A stretch of 60,851 nucleotides of DNA, from assembly GCA_014804245.1 (NCBI GenBank), contig JAAVAE010000006.1, positions 1-60,851 of the forward strand, given 5' to 3'. Shown here piece after piece: positions 44,051 to 53,413 of this stretch. A program made the translations under genes and the position numbers. Source of the DNA: Lachnospiraceae bacterium. GTDB taxonomy: Bacteria > Bacillota > Clostridia > Lachnospirales > Lachnospiraceae. The notes beneath the pieces are model-generated. The model was not told the origin of the DNA. It did no database searches and worked only from the letters and a program-made list of their open reading frames with translations. The stretch's first letter is position 1; every line of letters starts with the position of its first letter.

Positions 44051-45487
44051 TTGTTTGTGTCAATGATTTTTCCCGTTTTTCTGGGAATAGTTGTGGCATT
44101 GTTCTTTTTGTTACCTGTAAAATGTCGTCCGGCGATTCTGCTCTTGGCAAGTTACGTGTTTTGCGGATGGATTGATCTGCGGGCGCTGGCGGTTCTCTTG
44201 GCGATTTCTCTCTGCACTTGGGCGGCAGGCAGGAAGATAGAAAAATTGGTGATGATGGGGAGAAAGAGAACAGGGCAGATTTATACGGGAATTGCGGTGG
44301 CTTTTTATATTTTCATATTGTGTGTTTATAAATATGTGCCAAGCTTTCTGAAGTATAATGGTTTTGGGCAGCTGCCGTCGGAGAGCCTGCTTAGAAATCT
44401 GGCGATGCCTGTGGGGCTGTCTTTTTATTTGTTTCAGGCAATCGGTTATTTGACAGATATTTATAAGGAAAAGAGCCAGGCGGAAAAGAATTTTATGTAT
44501 TTGAGTTGTTTCCTTGCTTTTTTCCCAAAGCTTGTGAGCGGTCCTATTGAGAGGGAGCAGGATTTCTTGCCGCAGCTTAGGAAGCTTAGCCAGGTGACAC
44601 TTAAAGATAGGGGCAGGCTGTCCACGGCGTTAACTTATATGCTGTGGGGCTACTTTATGAAAATGGTAGTTGCTGACAGGTTGGCGGTGACGGTGAATCA
44701 GCTTTTTGCAAGACCGGAATTGTATGACAGTTTCTGGCTGATCATAGGAGTCTTTTTTTACACGATGCAGATTTATTGTGATTTTGCAGGTTATTCTTAC
44801 ATTGCAATAGGCTGCGCCAGAATATTTGGGATTTGTTTGACGGAAAATTTTAGGGCTCCTTATCTTGCATCGGATATCACGGAATTTTGGCGAAGATGGC
44901 ATATTTCTTTAAGTACATGGCTTCGGGACTACATTTATATCCCATTAGGAGGCAATCGGAAAGGATTTGCCCGGAAATGCGCCAATACCATGATTGTGTT
45001 TCTGGTATGCGGGATGTGGCATGGGGCAGGATTTCATTTTGTGGTATGGGGACTTTTGCATGGCATATATTCGGTGATTGAGGCGTTTGTGCGGCAAAAG
45101 GGATGGAAGGTAAGAGGCGGAAAAGCGATTACGTTTATAGAGGTCTCTTTTGCCTGGATTTTTTTCAGGGCGGATGACTTTGGGGCGGCGTCTCGTTACA
45201 TTTCCGAAATGTTTACTTCCGGTTTTCAGCCGGAGATGTGGAGTCAGGCAATGGAAATTCTGCAGCTGAGCCCAGTTGAGATTATTTTGATTGCTCTGGG
45301 AATTATAGTGGTATGGCTGGTAGATGAATTTTGCAGCAGGAAGAAACTTCAACTGCCGGTACTGATTCAGTATAAACAAAATGCGGTAAGATATATGGTC
45401 TTTTATTTACTCATCATTACAATTTTTATATTTGGAATGTATGGACCTGGGTATCATGCTGAACATTTTATTTACATGCAGTTTTGA
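44051..45487 (+). CDS. MBOAT-family O-acyltransferase
   Basis: 478 residues, TTG start 44051 chosen because AGGAGG lies 8 nt upstream. A polytopic membrane enzyme of the DltB/AlgI group: FFPKLVSGPIEREQDFLPQL, EFWRRWHISLSTWLRDYIYIPLGG and the catalytic His in MWHGAGFHFVVWGLLHG. It passes acetyl groups across the membrane for O-acetylation. The next gene encodes an extracellular SGNH-type partner, forming an AlgI/AlgX-like pair. Confidence 0.93.
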   Translation: MFVSMIFPVFLGIVVALFFLLPVKCRPAILLLASYVFCGWIDLRALAVLLAISLCTWAAGRKIEKLVMMGRKRTGQIYTGIAVAFYIFILCVYKYVPSFLKYNGFGQLPSESLLRNLAMPVGLSFYLFQAIGYLTDIYKEKSQAEKNFMYLSCFLAFFPKLVSGPIEREQDFLPQLRKLSQVTLKDRGRLSTALTYMLWGYFMKMVVADRLAVTVNQLFARPELYDSFWLIIGVFFYTMQIYCDFAGYSYIAIGCARIFGICLTENFRAPYLASDITEFWRRWHISLSTWLRDYIYIPLGGNRKGFARKCANTMIVFLVCGMWHGAGFHFVVWGLLHGIYSVIEAFVRQKGWKVRGGKAITFIEVSFAWIFFRADDFGAASRYISEMFTSGFQPEMWSQAMEILQLSPVEIILIALGIIVVWLVDEFCSRKKLQLPVLIQYKQNAVRYMVFYLLIITIFIFGMYGPGYHAEHFIYMQF

Positions 45488-45508
45488 TGGCAGGTAAGGA
45501 GCGGTAAA

Positions 45509-46537
45509 ATGAAAAAGAATTTACTGAGAGCAGGATTCGTAGCACTGTTTGTGATGACGATTTACCTGTGCGTAAGTATTTTGAGTATAAAATCCCAGCA
45601 CGGGGTGAACCAGAGCGCAGGAATGTATTGGCAGCCAAGGCAGACCATCGACGTAGTGATGATGGGAACCAGCCATGTCCACTGCGGTATTAACACAGGA
45701 CTTTTATGGGAAAAGTATGGCATTGCCTCTTACGATTATAGCTGCGCGGAGCAGCCGCTCTGGATGACGTATCACTATTTAAAAGAACTGTATAAATATC
45801 AAACGCCGAAAGTCATTGTGCTGGATGTATATGCGCCTGCCAGATTTAAGGAAGACTATCAATATGACTGGATGGCGGAGAATGTCCAGGGAATGAGATT
45901 TTCCCTCAACAAAGCGCAAATGCTCTCTGCCAGCGTGGAACCCGAAAAGATGTCTCAATATTTCCCGGATTTTGCGGTGTATCACAGCAGGTATGATGAT
46001 CTGGAAGAGGAGGACTTTAATAGCTTTTTCTGGGACAGTCAGGAGAAAGAGGCTTTTAAGGGATATACCCCTTATTGGAACAGGCGACCCCAGCAAAGAG
46101 TTGAAGTCGCTGAAGACAGAAATGATGGGATGACAGAAAAATCTGAGAAATATTTGCGGGAAATTATTTCTTATACAAAGACAAAGGGCAGTGAATTGGT
46201 AATAATCGTGACACCCTATATCATGACAGCAGATGACAAACGGACTTACAACAAGATTGCAGAAATTGCGGCGGAAGAAGGGATTACGTTCATCAATTAC
46301 AATGAATATTATGAGTCGATCGGCCTTGATTTTGAAACCGATTTTAATGATGAATCACACCTGAACTATTGGGGCAGCTGCAAATTCACAGATTATCTTG
46401 GAGAGTTCTTAAGCTATTACAGTGAAATTCCTGACCGAAGAGGACAGGACGAATATAAATCATGGGACAATAATGCACAGATGATCCAAGAAGAACTAAA
46501 AAGATATGAAGATGGGACGCTTGAAAGGTTGGAGTAG
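45509..46537 (+). CDS. Membrane-anchored SGNH-type acetylation partner (DltD/AlgX-like)
   Basis: 342 residues: one N-terminal membrane helix (LRAGFVALFVMTIYLCV), then an outside SGNH domain with VVMMGTSHVHCGIN (block I, Ser), VIVLDVYAP and DESHLNYWGSCKFTDYL (Asp-x-x-His). Encoded 22 nt after the MBOAT with a good GGAG site; the pair should move acetyl groups to a surface glycan. Confidence 0.85.
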   Translation: MKKNLLRAGFVALFVMTIYLCVSILSIKSQHGVNQSAGMYWQPRQTIDVVMMGTSHVHCGINTGLLWEKYGIASYDYSCAEQPLWMTYHYLKELYKYQTPKVIVLDVYAPARFKEDYQYDWMAENVQGMRFSLNKAQMLSASVEPEKMSQYFPDFAVYHSRYDDLEEEDFNSFFWDSQEKEAFKGYTPYWNRRPQQRVEVAEDRNDGMTEKSEKYLREIISYTKTKGSELVIIVTPYIMTADDKRTYNKIAEIAAEEGITFINYNEYYESIGLDFETDFNDESHLNYWGSCKFTDYLGEFLSYYSEIPDRRGQDEYKSWDNNAQMIQEELKRYEDGTLERLE

Positions 46538-46565
46538 GAATTTATTATTGTGTGGTTACCCGGAC

Positions 46566-46849
46566 GCGCTGACAGGATAGTTATTCTTCTGCGTCTGACC
46601 AGACAAAAAAGGGTGGCGGAACCTATGTACAGTGGTAAGAAGAATTATGCAGTCCTTGTTTGGGTGTTGGCTGCGGACGCAAACGGCGTATTGACCCATC
46701 CATGGGTCAAATTACGCCTTCGGCGGACGTCCTGTCCGCCGATTGCTGTGCACCGAAAGGACTGCCAAATCCTTCTAACCACTTCCCATAAGGTCCCGTT
46801 ACCCTTTTTTGTCTGGTCAGATGCAGGAGAATAACTATCCTGTCAGCGC
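46566..46849 (-). repeat. Long-hairpin element, copy 2 (core inverted relative to copy 1)
   Basis: Arms 46566-46617 and 46798-46849 pair over 52 bp with no true mismatch if the plus strand is RNA: all four differences are G-U pairs. The inverted core matches copy 1: GACCTTATGG, GGTTAGAAG, TCCTTTCG, CAGCAATCGGCGGACAGGA and CCGTTTGCGTC. Hairpins at 46685-46718 and 46720-46742 mirror those of copy 1. In the first, GGTGCA/TGCACC of copy 1 is GGCGTA/TACGCC here (two compensatory pair changes), and the inner stem is one C-G pair longer. The outer arms share no visible sequence with copy 1. Lies in a 600-nt gene-free gap. Confidence 0.9.
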
Positions 46850-46860
46850 TGCGCTTCTAG

Positions 46861-47100
46861 CTACGCTGGCAAAAAAATAGTTGTGGATACGCTATTTTTA
46901 CAGCTTTGCCAGTAACGTAGCACAGAAGAGGGAAATATTCCATAAGGAGTCCCTATAAAAACGTCAGCGCTTAGCGAAGTTTTTTTGAGCTTAGCGCCTG
47001 TTACGTTTTTATGGAGCGAGAGCGCGACGACGTTGGAATATGTCTCTCTTCTGTGCGGACTCCTGTTCAACCTATAAAAAATAGCAAAGGTTGCCTTTTT
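46861..47100 (+). ncRNA. Putative structured RNA with nested stems and pseudoknot
   Basis: Successive elements, all on the plus strand: hairpin 46861-46920 (CTACG and CTGGCAAA paired with TTTGCCAG and CGTAG, inner AAAATAG/CTATTTT); long stem 46921-46942 with 47034-47055 (21 of 22 pairs); inside it ATAAAAACGT (46955-46964) with ACGTTTTTAT (47003-47012), continued by GCGCTTAGC/GCTTAGCGC with one mismatch. GGAGTCC (46946-46952), in the loop of the long stem, can pair with GGACTCC (47057-47063) just outside it: an H-type pseudoknot. It ends at CAACC/GGTTG (47069-47092) plus CCTTTTT, like a terminator. Transcription is not shown. Confidence 0.6.
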
Positions 47101-47119
47101 ATGGTGCATACTTTATAAT
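47091..47119 (+). promoter_or_regulatory. SigA-type promoter for the first CotH triad
   Basis: TTGCCT (47091-47096), 17 nt, TATAAT (47114-47119). Start of transcription would fall near 47,126, which argues against the GTG at 47122 and for ATG 47152 as the start of the next gene. Confidence 0.65.
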
Positions 47120-47151
47120 AGGTGAAGCGGATGGAAGGCGGTTTGGTGTGG

Positions 47152-49038
47152 ATGGATCATGGAAGGAGAATGGGGAACAGAATACATGTGTTTGTGGTTG
47201 TAAGTGCATGCATTATGCTGTTATTGTTGTTGGCAGGTTCTTATTTGCAGACGGATCATGAGAAGGAATTTATAGACGGACTATTCTTTGAATACACTAT
47301 AGATGGGCAAAAAATACAGATTGGATTGTGGCAGGATGAAGAAGATGAGATGTATTATCTTTTCCTGCCTTCCTGTTTTGCTGGAAAAGATAAGGAATTT
47401 ATTTTGGCGTATGAGGGCAGCAGGGGGAGGCTGAAAATAGATGGAACATCCTATAAATCAGGTGCTCTTTTTCAGGAAACTGGTGATGAGGAGGTCCATC
47501 GGATGGAAGTGCAAAGTCTGTTTGGAAACACTTTCGTGGACAAACCTTTCAGGGTGCTGGTATCTGAAAATCTTCCGGTTATGATGTTTACCGTGGAAGA
47601 TAAGGAAGAGTTGCTGGATGGAGATGAATATGAGAATAAGAAGTACATTGAGACCGGTGCTTTGATGATGTTGGATGCGGAAGGGAATTTTGTGTGCAGC
47701 GAAAAGCTGGACAGGTTTAAGGTGCGGGGAAATCTTACCGCGACCTTGGATAAAAAGCCATTTACTTTTTCTTTTAAGGAGCCAATTGGTCTGTGCGGAA
47801 TGGAGTCAGCGATTAAGTGGAATCTGCTGGCAAATGCAACAGATGGATCTTATATCAGGAATAAGGCGGTACTGGATTTGGCGAATAAAAGCATTGATGC
47901 TTATGAGCCGGATGGGGAATTTGTTGAAGTATATTTAAATGGGCAATATATGGGGCTGTATTTATTGACAGAAGCAGTGGAAATTGTTGAGAACCGGATT
48001 GAGATAGAGCCTGAAAACAGCTGGTTTTTGGAGATGGAACTGGATTTTCGTCTGGAAGAGAATGAGCCTTATGTAGTGTCGGAGCGAGGGCAGATCTTTG
48101 TAATCAAAAATGCGGACAAGGTCATGGAAGGTGAAAAAGGTCAGATCCAGGATATGGTGAATGATATTGAGAGCGCCTTGTTTGCTGAAGATGGTATCAG
48201 CAGTATAAGCGGAAAAAAGTTATCAGAACTGATTGACATAGAATCATGGGCAGAGCTTTGGTTGATTCAAGAAATATCAGGAAATCATGACACTGGTATA
48301 GCAAGTACGTTTGCATATGTGACCCATAAGGAAAATCCGGTTTTGTATGCCGGTCCGGTATGGGATTTTGATGGGACAATGGGAAATGTCAATACGGTCA
48401 TGTTCAAAAATCCTGCGGCGCTCATCGCTTCTATTGAGGAATCACGTCCCTCGGGAAATGCTAATCAGAACAGATGGCTGGCAGCGATGTATCAAAATGA
48501 TGAATTCAGGATAGCAATAGAAAATAAATATGCTGGTGTGTTTCGGGAAAATCTGGAGGAAATTCTGAATGAAAAAATAGATGTCTGGGCAGAACAAATC
48601 AGTCGTTCGGCAACGCTGGATGCATTTCGGTGGCATGACGAGAGGCTCAGCTGGATGTTTGCTCTGCCAGAGGATTACTCCATTTCCGATGGAGACGACT
48701 ACCATCGGTTTGCCGGGCTGGAAAGTCAAATCAAGATGGTAAAGAGTTTCTTGGCAGGAAAGAAAAATTTTCTTGACAGGCTTTGGATAGAACATGCTGA
48801 TTTTTGCATCGTGGAAGTGAAAAATAAGTCTACTGCCTTAAATCAGGATTATAACCAAACAGTTTACTTCTGGGTGGAAAGAGGAACTCCCATAGAGGGA
48901 CTTTCACAATATGAATCAATGGGTGAGGAGAATTTTTATTACGTAGATGCTGACACAAAAGAAATCGTCACTGATGGTACAGTCATTTGGGAGGACCGGG
49001 TGTTGGAAGGCATTTGGAAACAAGAAGGAGAACCATAA
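47152..49038 (+). CDS. CotH-family protein (first triad)
   Basis: 628 residues from ATG 47152 (GGAAGGCGG site; promoter position supports it). An N-terminal membrane helix (VFVVVSACIMLLLLLAGSYL) places the rest outside. The CotH kinase-like fold begins near residue 200: FKVRGNLTATLDKKPF, WNLLANATDGSYIRNKAVLDL, VEVYLNGQYMGLYLLTEAV, and the metal-site motif GPVWDFDGTMG. CotH proteins of spores phosphorylate coat proteins; extracellular members in glycan loci are uncharacterised. The next two genes complete a VTC/DUF4956 set repeated at 56,786. Confidence 0.87.
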   Translation: MDHGRRMGNRIHVFVVVSACIMLLLLLAGSYLQTDHEKEFIDGLFFEYTIDGQKIQIGLWQDEEDEMYYLFLPSCFAGKDKEFILAYEGSRGRLKIDGTSYKSGALFQETGDEEVHRMEVQSLFGNTFVDKPFRVLVSENLPVMMFTVEDKEELLDGDEYENKKYIETGALMMLDAEGNFVCSEKLDRFKVRGNLTATLDKKPFTFSFKEPIGLCGMESAIKWNLLANATDGSYIRNKAVLDLANKSIDAYEPDGEFVEVYLNGQYMGLYLLTEAVEIVENRIEIEPENSWFLEMELDFRLEENEPYVVSERGQIFVIKNADKVMEGEKGQIQDMVNDIESALFAEDGISSISGKKLSELIDIESWAELWLIQEISGNHDTGIASTFAYVTHKENPVLYAGPVWDFDGTMGNVNTVMFKNPAALIASIEESRPSGNANQNRWLAAMYQNDEFRIAIENKYAGVFRENLEEILNEKIDVWAEQISRSATLDAFRWHDERLSWMFALPEDYSISDGDDYHRFAGLESQIKMVKSFLAGKKNFLDRLWIEHADFCIVEVKNKSTALNQDYNQTVYFWVERGTPIEGLSQYESMGEENFYYVDADTKEIVTDGTVIWEDRVLEGIWKQEGEP

Positions 49039-49734
49039 TTGGAGCAGATACATTACAGGCATGAGTATAAATATCCGCTGACACATGGACAAATCATGAT
49101 AGAAGATGCTAAAATAAGCGCGGTTGCCTTAAAGGATGTGCATGTGGGGAAAGACGGCTATTACAATATCAGAAGTTTATATTTTGATGATTATGAGAAC
49201 AGCTGTTATATGGATAATGAAAATGGTGTGGATAACAGGGAGAAATACAGAGTGCGTATCTATGACCATCGGAGGGAGAGAATCAGTTTGGAATTGAAGC
49301 GGAAAATCCGCGGAAAGACAAGCAAAAGTTCCTGTCTGATCACAGAGTCCCAATGCAGGCAGCTTATGGACGGCATCATACCAAATGATATACGTCCGGA
49401 CCAGCAGGTGCTTTGCAAGCTGTCGCTTCTGATGGCAGTGCGTCTGATGAGACCGGCAGTCATCGTGGACTATGACAGAGTTCCTTATGTATATAGGCAG
49501 CAGGACGCCAATGTCAGAGTCACCTTTGACAGCAACATTACTTCTGTGAGCAACGTGCAGTCGTTTTTGGATGAGAAAGTATGCGGAAGAGGAGTATTGC
49601 CGGCAGGGCAGGCGCTTATGGAAGTAAAGTTCGATAGTTTTCTGCCGGATGAAATATATCATCTGTTACAGCTTGACGGGTTGGTGGCAAGTACATTTTC
49701 AAAATATTACCTTTGTAGAAAATTCAAAGGATAA
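49039..49734 (+). CDS. VTC-domain (polyphosphate-polymerase-type) protein, first triad
   Basis: 231 residues, TTG start immediately after the CotH stop, with AGGAG upstream. The cationic tunnel residues of the VTC fold are present: YRHEYKYPL, IRSLYFDDYEN, REKYRVRIYDHR, ELKRKIRGKTSK, VDYDRVPYV, VRVTFDSNI and ALMEVKFD. In yeast VTC4 this fold polymerises polyphosphate from ATP. The bacterial protein is cytosolic and sits with a DUF4956 membrane protein; its real product is not known. Confidence 0.87.
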   Translation: MEQIHYRHEYKYPLTHGQIMIEDAKISAVALKDVHVGKDGYYNIRSLYFDDYENSCYMDNENGVDNREKYRVRIYDHRRERISLELKRKIRGKTSKSSCLITESQCRQLMDGIIPNDIRPDQQVLCKLSLLMAVRLMRPAVIVDYDRVPYVYRQQDANVRVTFDSNITSVSNVQSFLDEKVCGRGVLPAGQALMEVKFDSFLPDEIYHLLQLDGLVASTFSKYYLCRKFKG

Positions 49735-49762
49735 AATACCAATAGAAAGGCAGGGTAATAAA

Positions 49763-50437
49763 ATGGGTTTTTCGGATATATTTAAAAAGGATTTTCTCGC
49801 ATCCTATACCAGTGAGAATATCAGTGTGCTGCATATCACGTCGGTGCTCCTGATTACGGCAATCATTGCATGCTATATTTTTATGGTCTACAGGCTTATC
49901 ACCAAAAAGACGTTCTATTCAAAGAATTTCAATATTTCACTGGCGGCGCTTGCCGTAATTACAGCAGGAATTATTCTGGCAGTGCAGTCCAGCATTGTTA
50001 TTTCTTTGGGTATGGTAGGTGCTCTTTCCATTGTGCGTTTCCGTACAGCCATCAAGGAACCTATGGATTTATGCTTTATGTTCTGGTCTATTGCAGTGGG
50101 AATCTGCTGTGGAGCTCATATGACTGAAGTTGCGGTAGTACTTTCTCTGGTACTTACTATTTTGGTAATGATACTCGACAGACTGCCTATAGGACGTGCG
50201 CCGATGATTCTGGTGGCGAATTTGAATGATTCAAAAAAGGAGCCGCCATTTACACAGAAAGTCAGCGAATATTGCAAATATTATAAAGTGAAATCAAGAA
50301 ATATTGCTTCCGGAAAGTGCAATCTGGTTATAGAGGTCCGCGCCTTAAAGGAATATGAAATGATGCAGGAACTTGAAAATTTGGAAGGTGTGGAGAGTGT
50401 TTCCCTGGTGTCACATGACGGAGAGGTGACCTTTTGA
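49763..50437 (+). CDS. DUF4956 membrane protein, first triad
   Basis: 224 residues from ATG 49763. Four membrane helices in the first 150 residues; QSSIVISLGMVGALSIVRFRTAIKEPMDL is the DUF4956 signature loop. A cytosolic C-terminal ACT-like region (YKVKSRNIASGKCNLVIEVRA...) of about 75 residues follows. Paralog at 59,038 has the same length. Perhaps a channel or scaffold for the product of the VTC enzyme. Confidence 0.88.
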   Translation: MGFSDIFKKDFLASYTSENISVLHITSVLLITAIIACYIFMVYRLITKKTFYSKNFNISLAALAVITAGIILAVQSSIVISLGMVGALSIVRFRTAIKEPMDLCFMFWSIAVGICCGAHMTEVAVVLSLVLTILVMILDRLPIGRAPMILVANLNDSKKEPPFTQKVSEYCKYYKVKSRNIASGKCNLVIEVRALKEYEMMQELENLEGVESVSLVSHDGEVTF

Positions 50438-50521
50438 TTGACGACCCATTTATAAAATGATACTATAATACAGTTAGGAATTCATTTGAGAACATTTTAT
50501 TTGAGATAAAGGAGACGAATC

Positions 50522-51502
50522 ATGTCAGTTAAATTTCACAATTTTGGCGGTACGCTCGGATGGAATTTGCAGAAAAGATTTCCAAAGCTTTCTTCTGAGA
50601 GTTATTTGAAGCTACAGTTTCTTACCAGAAACAAACTTCAGGAAAAATATATTGATTATTTTTTCAAAGGCGAAGAGGCGCCCATGCCACTTGTAGTTAA
50701 CTTAGAAACAATCAATCGCTGCAACAGCACCTGCTCTTTCTGCACGGCGAACAAGAATGCAGAGAAACGCCCCTACAAGCGCATGGAGGACGAGTTGTTC
50801 TACAGCATTATTGACCAGCTTCGTGACTGGGGATATAAAGGTCATCTGACCCTATATGGAAACAACGAACCCTTTCTGGATACCAGGATTGTGGAATTCC
50901 ACAAATATTGCAGGGAACAGCTTCCGGATTGTTTTATCTTCCTTTCTTCCAACGGTCTTTTGCTTACCGTGGACAAGGTAAAGGAAATCATCCCTTATAT
51001 AGACCAGCTGATCATCAATAATTATTGCCGTGATATGAAGTTGCATGATAACGTACAGGAAATTTATGATTACGCGAAAGCACATCCGGAAGAATTCAAG
51101 GACGTAGAACTGCTCATCCAGATGCGTTACATGGATGCTGTACTGACGAACCGTGCCGGAAGCGCACCTAATAAACAGAACACCCAGAAAATCATCAAAG
51201 AAACCTGTCTGATGCCTTATACAGACATGTTCATCTTCCCTGACGGAAGAATGGGAATCTGCTGCTGCGACAACTTCGAAGCAACCACCTTGGCGGACCT
51301 TACAAAAACACCTTTAAAAGAGGCTTGGAATAGTGAAGAATACAAAAAAATCCGCCAGGCAATCAAAAAAAGCCGCGGAGACTACAACTTCTGCAAATAC
51401 TGTGATTTCATAGACGCAGGACTGCGTATGGATGCGGTAGACGACACCCTAAAGAACAGGGATGCCAACCACGGTGCAAGACAGTCACTCTTTAGAAAAT
51501 AA
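50522..51502 (+). CDS. Radical SAM/SPASM protein
   Basis: 326 residues. ETINRCNSTCSFC gives CX3CX2C near residue 67-74, LTLYGNNEPFLD the SAM-contact region, and a C-terminal set (ETCLMPYTDMFIFPDGRMGICCCDNFE ... FCKYCDF) the SPASM clusters. It stands alone within a polysaccharide locus, with no Cys-rich peptide nearby, so it may modify a sugar, lipid or protein. Codons end often in C, as in ugd. Closed by a strong terminator. Confidence 0.87.
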   Translation: MSVKFHNFGGTLGWNLQKRFPKLSSESYLKLQFLTRNKLQEKYIDYFFKGEEAPMPLVVNLETINRCNSTCSFCTANKNAEKRPYKRMEDELFYSIIDQLRDWGYKGHLTLYGNNEPFLDTRIVEFHKYCREQLPDCFIFLSSNGLLLTVDKVKEIIPYIDQLIINNYCRDMKLHDNVQEIYDYAKAHPEEFKDVELLIQMRYMDAVLTNRAGSAPNKQNTQKIIKETCLMPYTDMFIFPDGRMGICCCDNFEATTLADLTKTPLKEAWNSEEYKKIRQAIKKSRGDYNFCKYCDFIDAGLRMDAVDDTLKNRDANHGARQSLFRK

Positions 51503-51523
51503 CTGAAATGAAGGTAATGAGGG

Positions 51524-51564
51524 AGCGGAGCGGAAGGCACTTTGACAGTGCCTTCCGCTCCGCT
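51524..51564. terminator. Bidirectional terminator between convergent genes
   Basis: Perfect 18-bp GC-rich stem (51524-51541 with 51547-51564), 5-nt loop, between the radical SAM gene (+) and the FAD enzyme (-). Followed only by a short T-tract. Confidence 0.75.
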
Positions 51565-51585
51565 TTCGGCGTAGATTATTCATAA

Positions 51586-53160
51586 TCAGTCTACTTCTGC
51601 TTCGTTTTTAGATCCTTCTTCGTGGTATTCTTTCTCGGTGTTAACGTTCCAGATGTTTGTCTTGTCTTTAGCGCCGCTCAAGATGTTTTTGACGGATTCG
51701 AAGGATGTTACCATGGAATGGTCGATGTTATTGTAGCGATGCTGACCGTTGCGGCCTACGCAGTAGAGATTGTCGATGGAGCTTAGGTATGCTACAAGGG
51801 CATCGATCTCGTCGTAGGTGTCGAAATAGGCAGGGTATGCTTTCTTTACCTTCTCCATGTGGGTATCGATTACAACGTCGGGGGTGTCGATTAGACCCAG
51901 TTTAATCATTTCTTCTATACCGATCTTGGAGAATTCTTCTTCGGTCATGTTCCAGAAGTTGTCCCCTTCGTTTACAAAGTATTCAAGACCGATCCATACG
52001 GTGTGTTCCAGGTCTTTGATCATGTAGGGAGACCAGTTGTTGTAAATTTGGAAACGTCCCAGCTTTACATGTCTGTCCTGAACGTAGACCCAGCAGTCGG
52101 GAACGATATTGCTTACAGTCTTTAATTTGGTTTTATTCTTTAAGTTGATCTTGGGAACGAGAACACCTAAGGTCATATAATCACGATAGGGAAGTCCTGC
52201 GGCAATCCTTGCGGGATCAGCGGGAACGTCATTCATGCCGTTTACCAGATCCTTTACCGGCATGGAAGAGATAAAATAATCGCCTTCCATGGTGTATTCC
52301 TGCCCGTCCTTTTCGTAGGTGAGGGAGGTAATGATGTTGTTCTCATTCTTGTGGACTTTCGTCACTTTTGCATTTTTGATAATGGTTCCGCCCAGTTTTT
52401 CGACTTCGGAGGCGGTCACATCCCATAGCTGACCGGGACCAAGTTTGGGGTATTTGAATTCCTCAATCAGAGAGGTTTCAACTTTACGGTTTTTCTTTTT
52501 TAATTTTTTTTCAAATACATCCTTAATGATTGCCATGATGGATAATCCTTTGGTACGCTGTGCACCCCAGGATGCGTCGATTTCGCTGGGGTGGCGTCCC
52601 CAGAGATTTTCGGTGTAATATTCAAAAAACATGGAATACAGCTTGCGTCCATAACGGTTGATATAAAAATTCTCAAGATTATCATCCGGCCTTTTGTGAA
52701 GCAGGGAGGCAAGATAGCTGAAGCCAACCTTCATGGTGGTCAGGAATCCGAAATTTTTAAAGGTCTCCAACTTTAAAGAAATAGGATAATCGTAGAATTT
52801 GGAGTCAAAGTAAATACGTGATACGCGGTGTCTGGTCAACATGACCCGGTCTTCCTTTTCGGGATCGGGACCACCCTTTGTAAGGGGCATGGACCTGTCC
52901 AAAAGAATATCATCGTAAGAAGGTGAACCTTGCATAGGGAGCATCTTGTCCCACCATTCATTTACCTCGGGAATCTTGGAAAAAAAGCGGTGACCGCCCA
53001 TGTCCATGCGGTTTCCCTTATAATTTACAGTTTTAGAAATACCGCCAAAGCAGTCGCTTTCTTCAAATACGGTAACTTCAATATCCTTTGATTTGGTCAA
53101 AAGTTCATAAGCGGCGGTAAGACCCGCGGGACCTGCACCTATGACAAGAGCTTTCTTCAT
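51586..53160 (-). CDS. FAD/NAD(P)-binding amine-oxidase-type protein
   Basis: 524 residues from ATG at 53160 (AAAGGTGG upstream). [35 protein letters not shown] and DMGGHRFF are FAD-binding and glycine-loop motifs shared by amine oxidases, phytoene desaturases and UDP-galactopyranose mutase. [18 protein letters not shown] and late [23 protein letters not shown] resemble the family annotated protoporphyrinogen-oxidase-like in glycan loci. Faces the other genes. Likely acts on a nucleotide sugar or lipid carrier; not certain. Confidence 0.82.
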   Translation of the reverse strand: MKKALVIGAGPAGLTAAYELLTKSKDIEVTVFEESDCFGGISKTVNYKGNRMDMGGHRFFSKIPEVNEWWDKMLPMQGSPSYDDILLDRSMPLTKGGPDPEKEDRVMLTRHRVSRIYFDSKFYDYPISLKLETFKNFGFLTTMKVGFSYLASLLHKRPDDNLENFYINRYGRKLYSMFFEYYTENLWGRHPSEIDASWGAQRTKGLSIMAIIKDVFEKKLKKKNRKVETSLIEEFKYPKLGPGQLWDVTASEVEKLGGTIIKNAKVTKVHKNENNIITSLTYEKDGQEYTMEGDYFISSMPVKDLVNGMNDVPADPARIAAGLPYRDYMTLGVLVPKINLKNKTKLKTVSNIVPDCWVYVQDRHVKLGRFQIYNNWSPYMIKDLEHTVWIGLEYFVNEGDNFWNMTEEEFSKIGIEEMIKLGLIDTPDVVIDTHMEKVKKAYPAYFDTYDEIDALVAYLSSIDNLYCVGRNGQHRYNNIDHSMVTSFESVKNILSGAKDKTNIWNVNTEKEYHEEGSKNEAEVD

Positions 53161-53223
53161 GCTGTTAAATCCACCTTTCTTGTATAAAATCATTTTATGA
53201 ATGAAGCCATTATATATTGTACT

Positions 53224-53252
53224 ATTGTAACATAGTTTGGAAAATGTGTCCA
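53224..53252 (-). promoter_or_regulatory. Promoter for the minus-strand FAD enzyme
   Basis: On the minus strand TGGACA (53252-53247), 17 nt, TACAAT (53229-53224), about 65 nt before the ATG. Confidence 0.5.
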
Positions 53253-53274
53253 CTTATGGAATTTTTCTGAAAAC

Positions 53275-53303
53275 TTGAGATATATGCGCAATTTTGATAT
53301 GAT
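53275..53303 (+). promoter_or_regulatory. Promoter for the rhamnosidase-like gene
   Basis: TTGAGA (53275-53280), 17 nt, TATGAT (53298-53303); diverges from the previous promoter. Confidence 0.5.
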
Positions 53304-53413
53304 TGTGAGGATGAAAACCGTAACTATTCAGTACAGGTCGAAGAATTTATTGCTGAGACCGTAAGAATATGATTCAGGTACGAAAAACCAAAGAGAAAAC
53401 AGGACTTACCAAA

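Noticed and set aside
46550..46834. 94-codon ORF over hairpin copy 2
   Set aside because: It reads through both arms and the cap; the inverted repeat explains it better than a protein.
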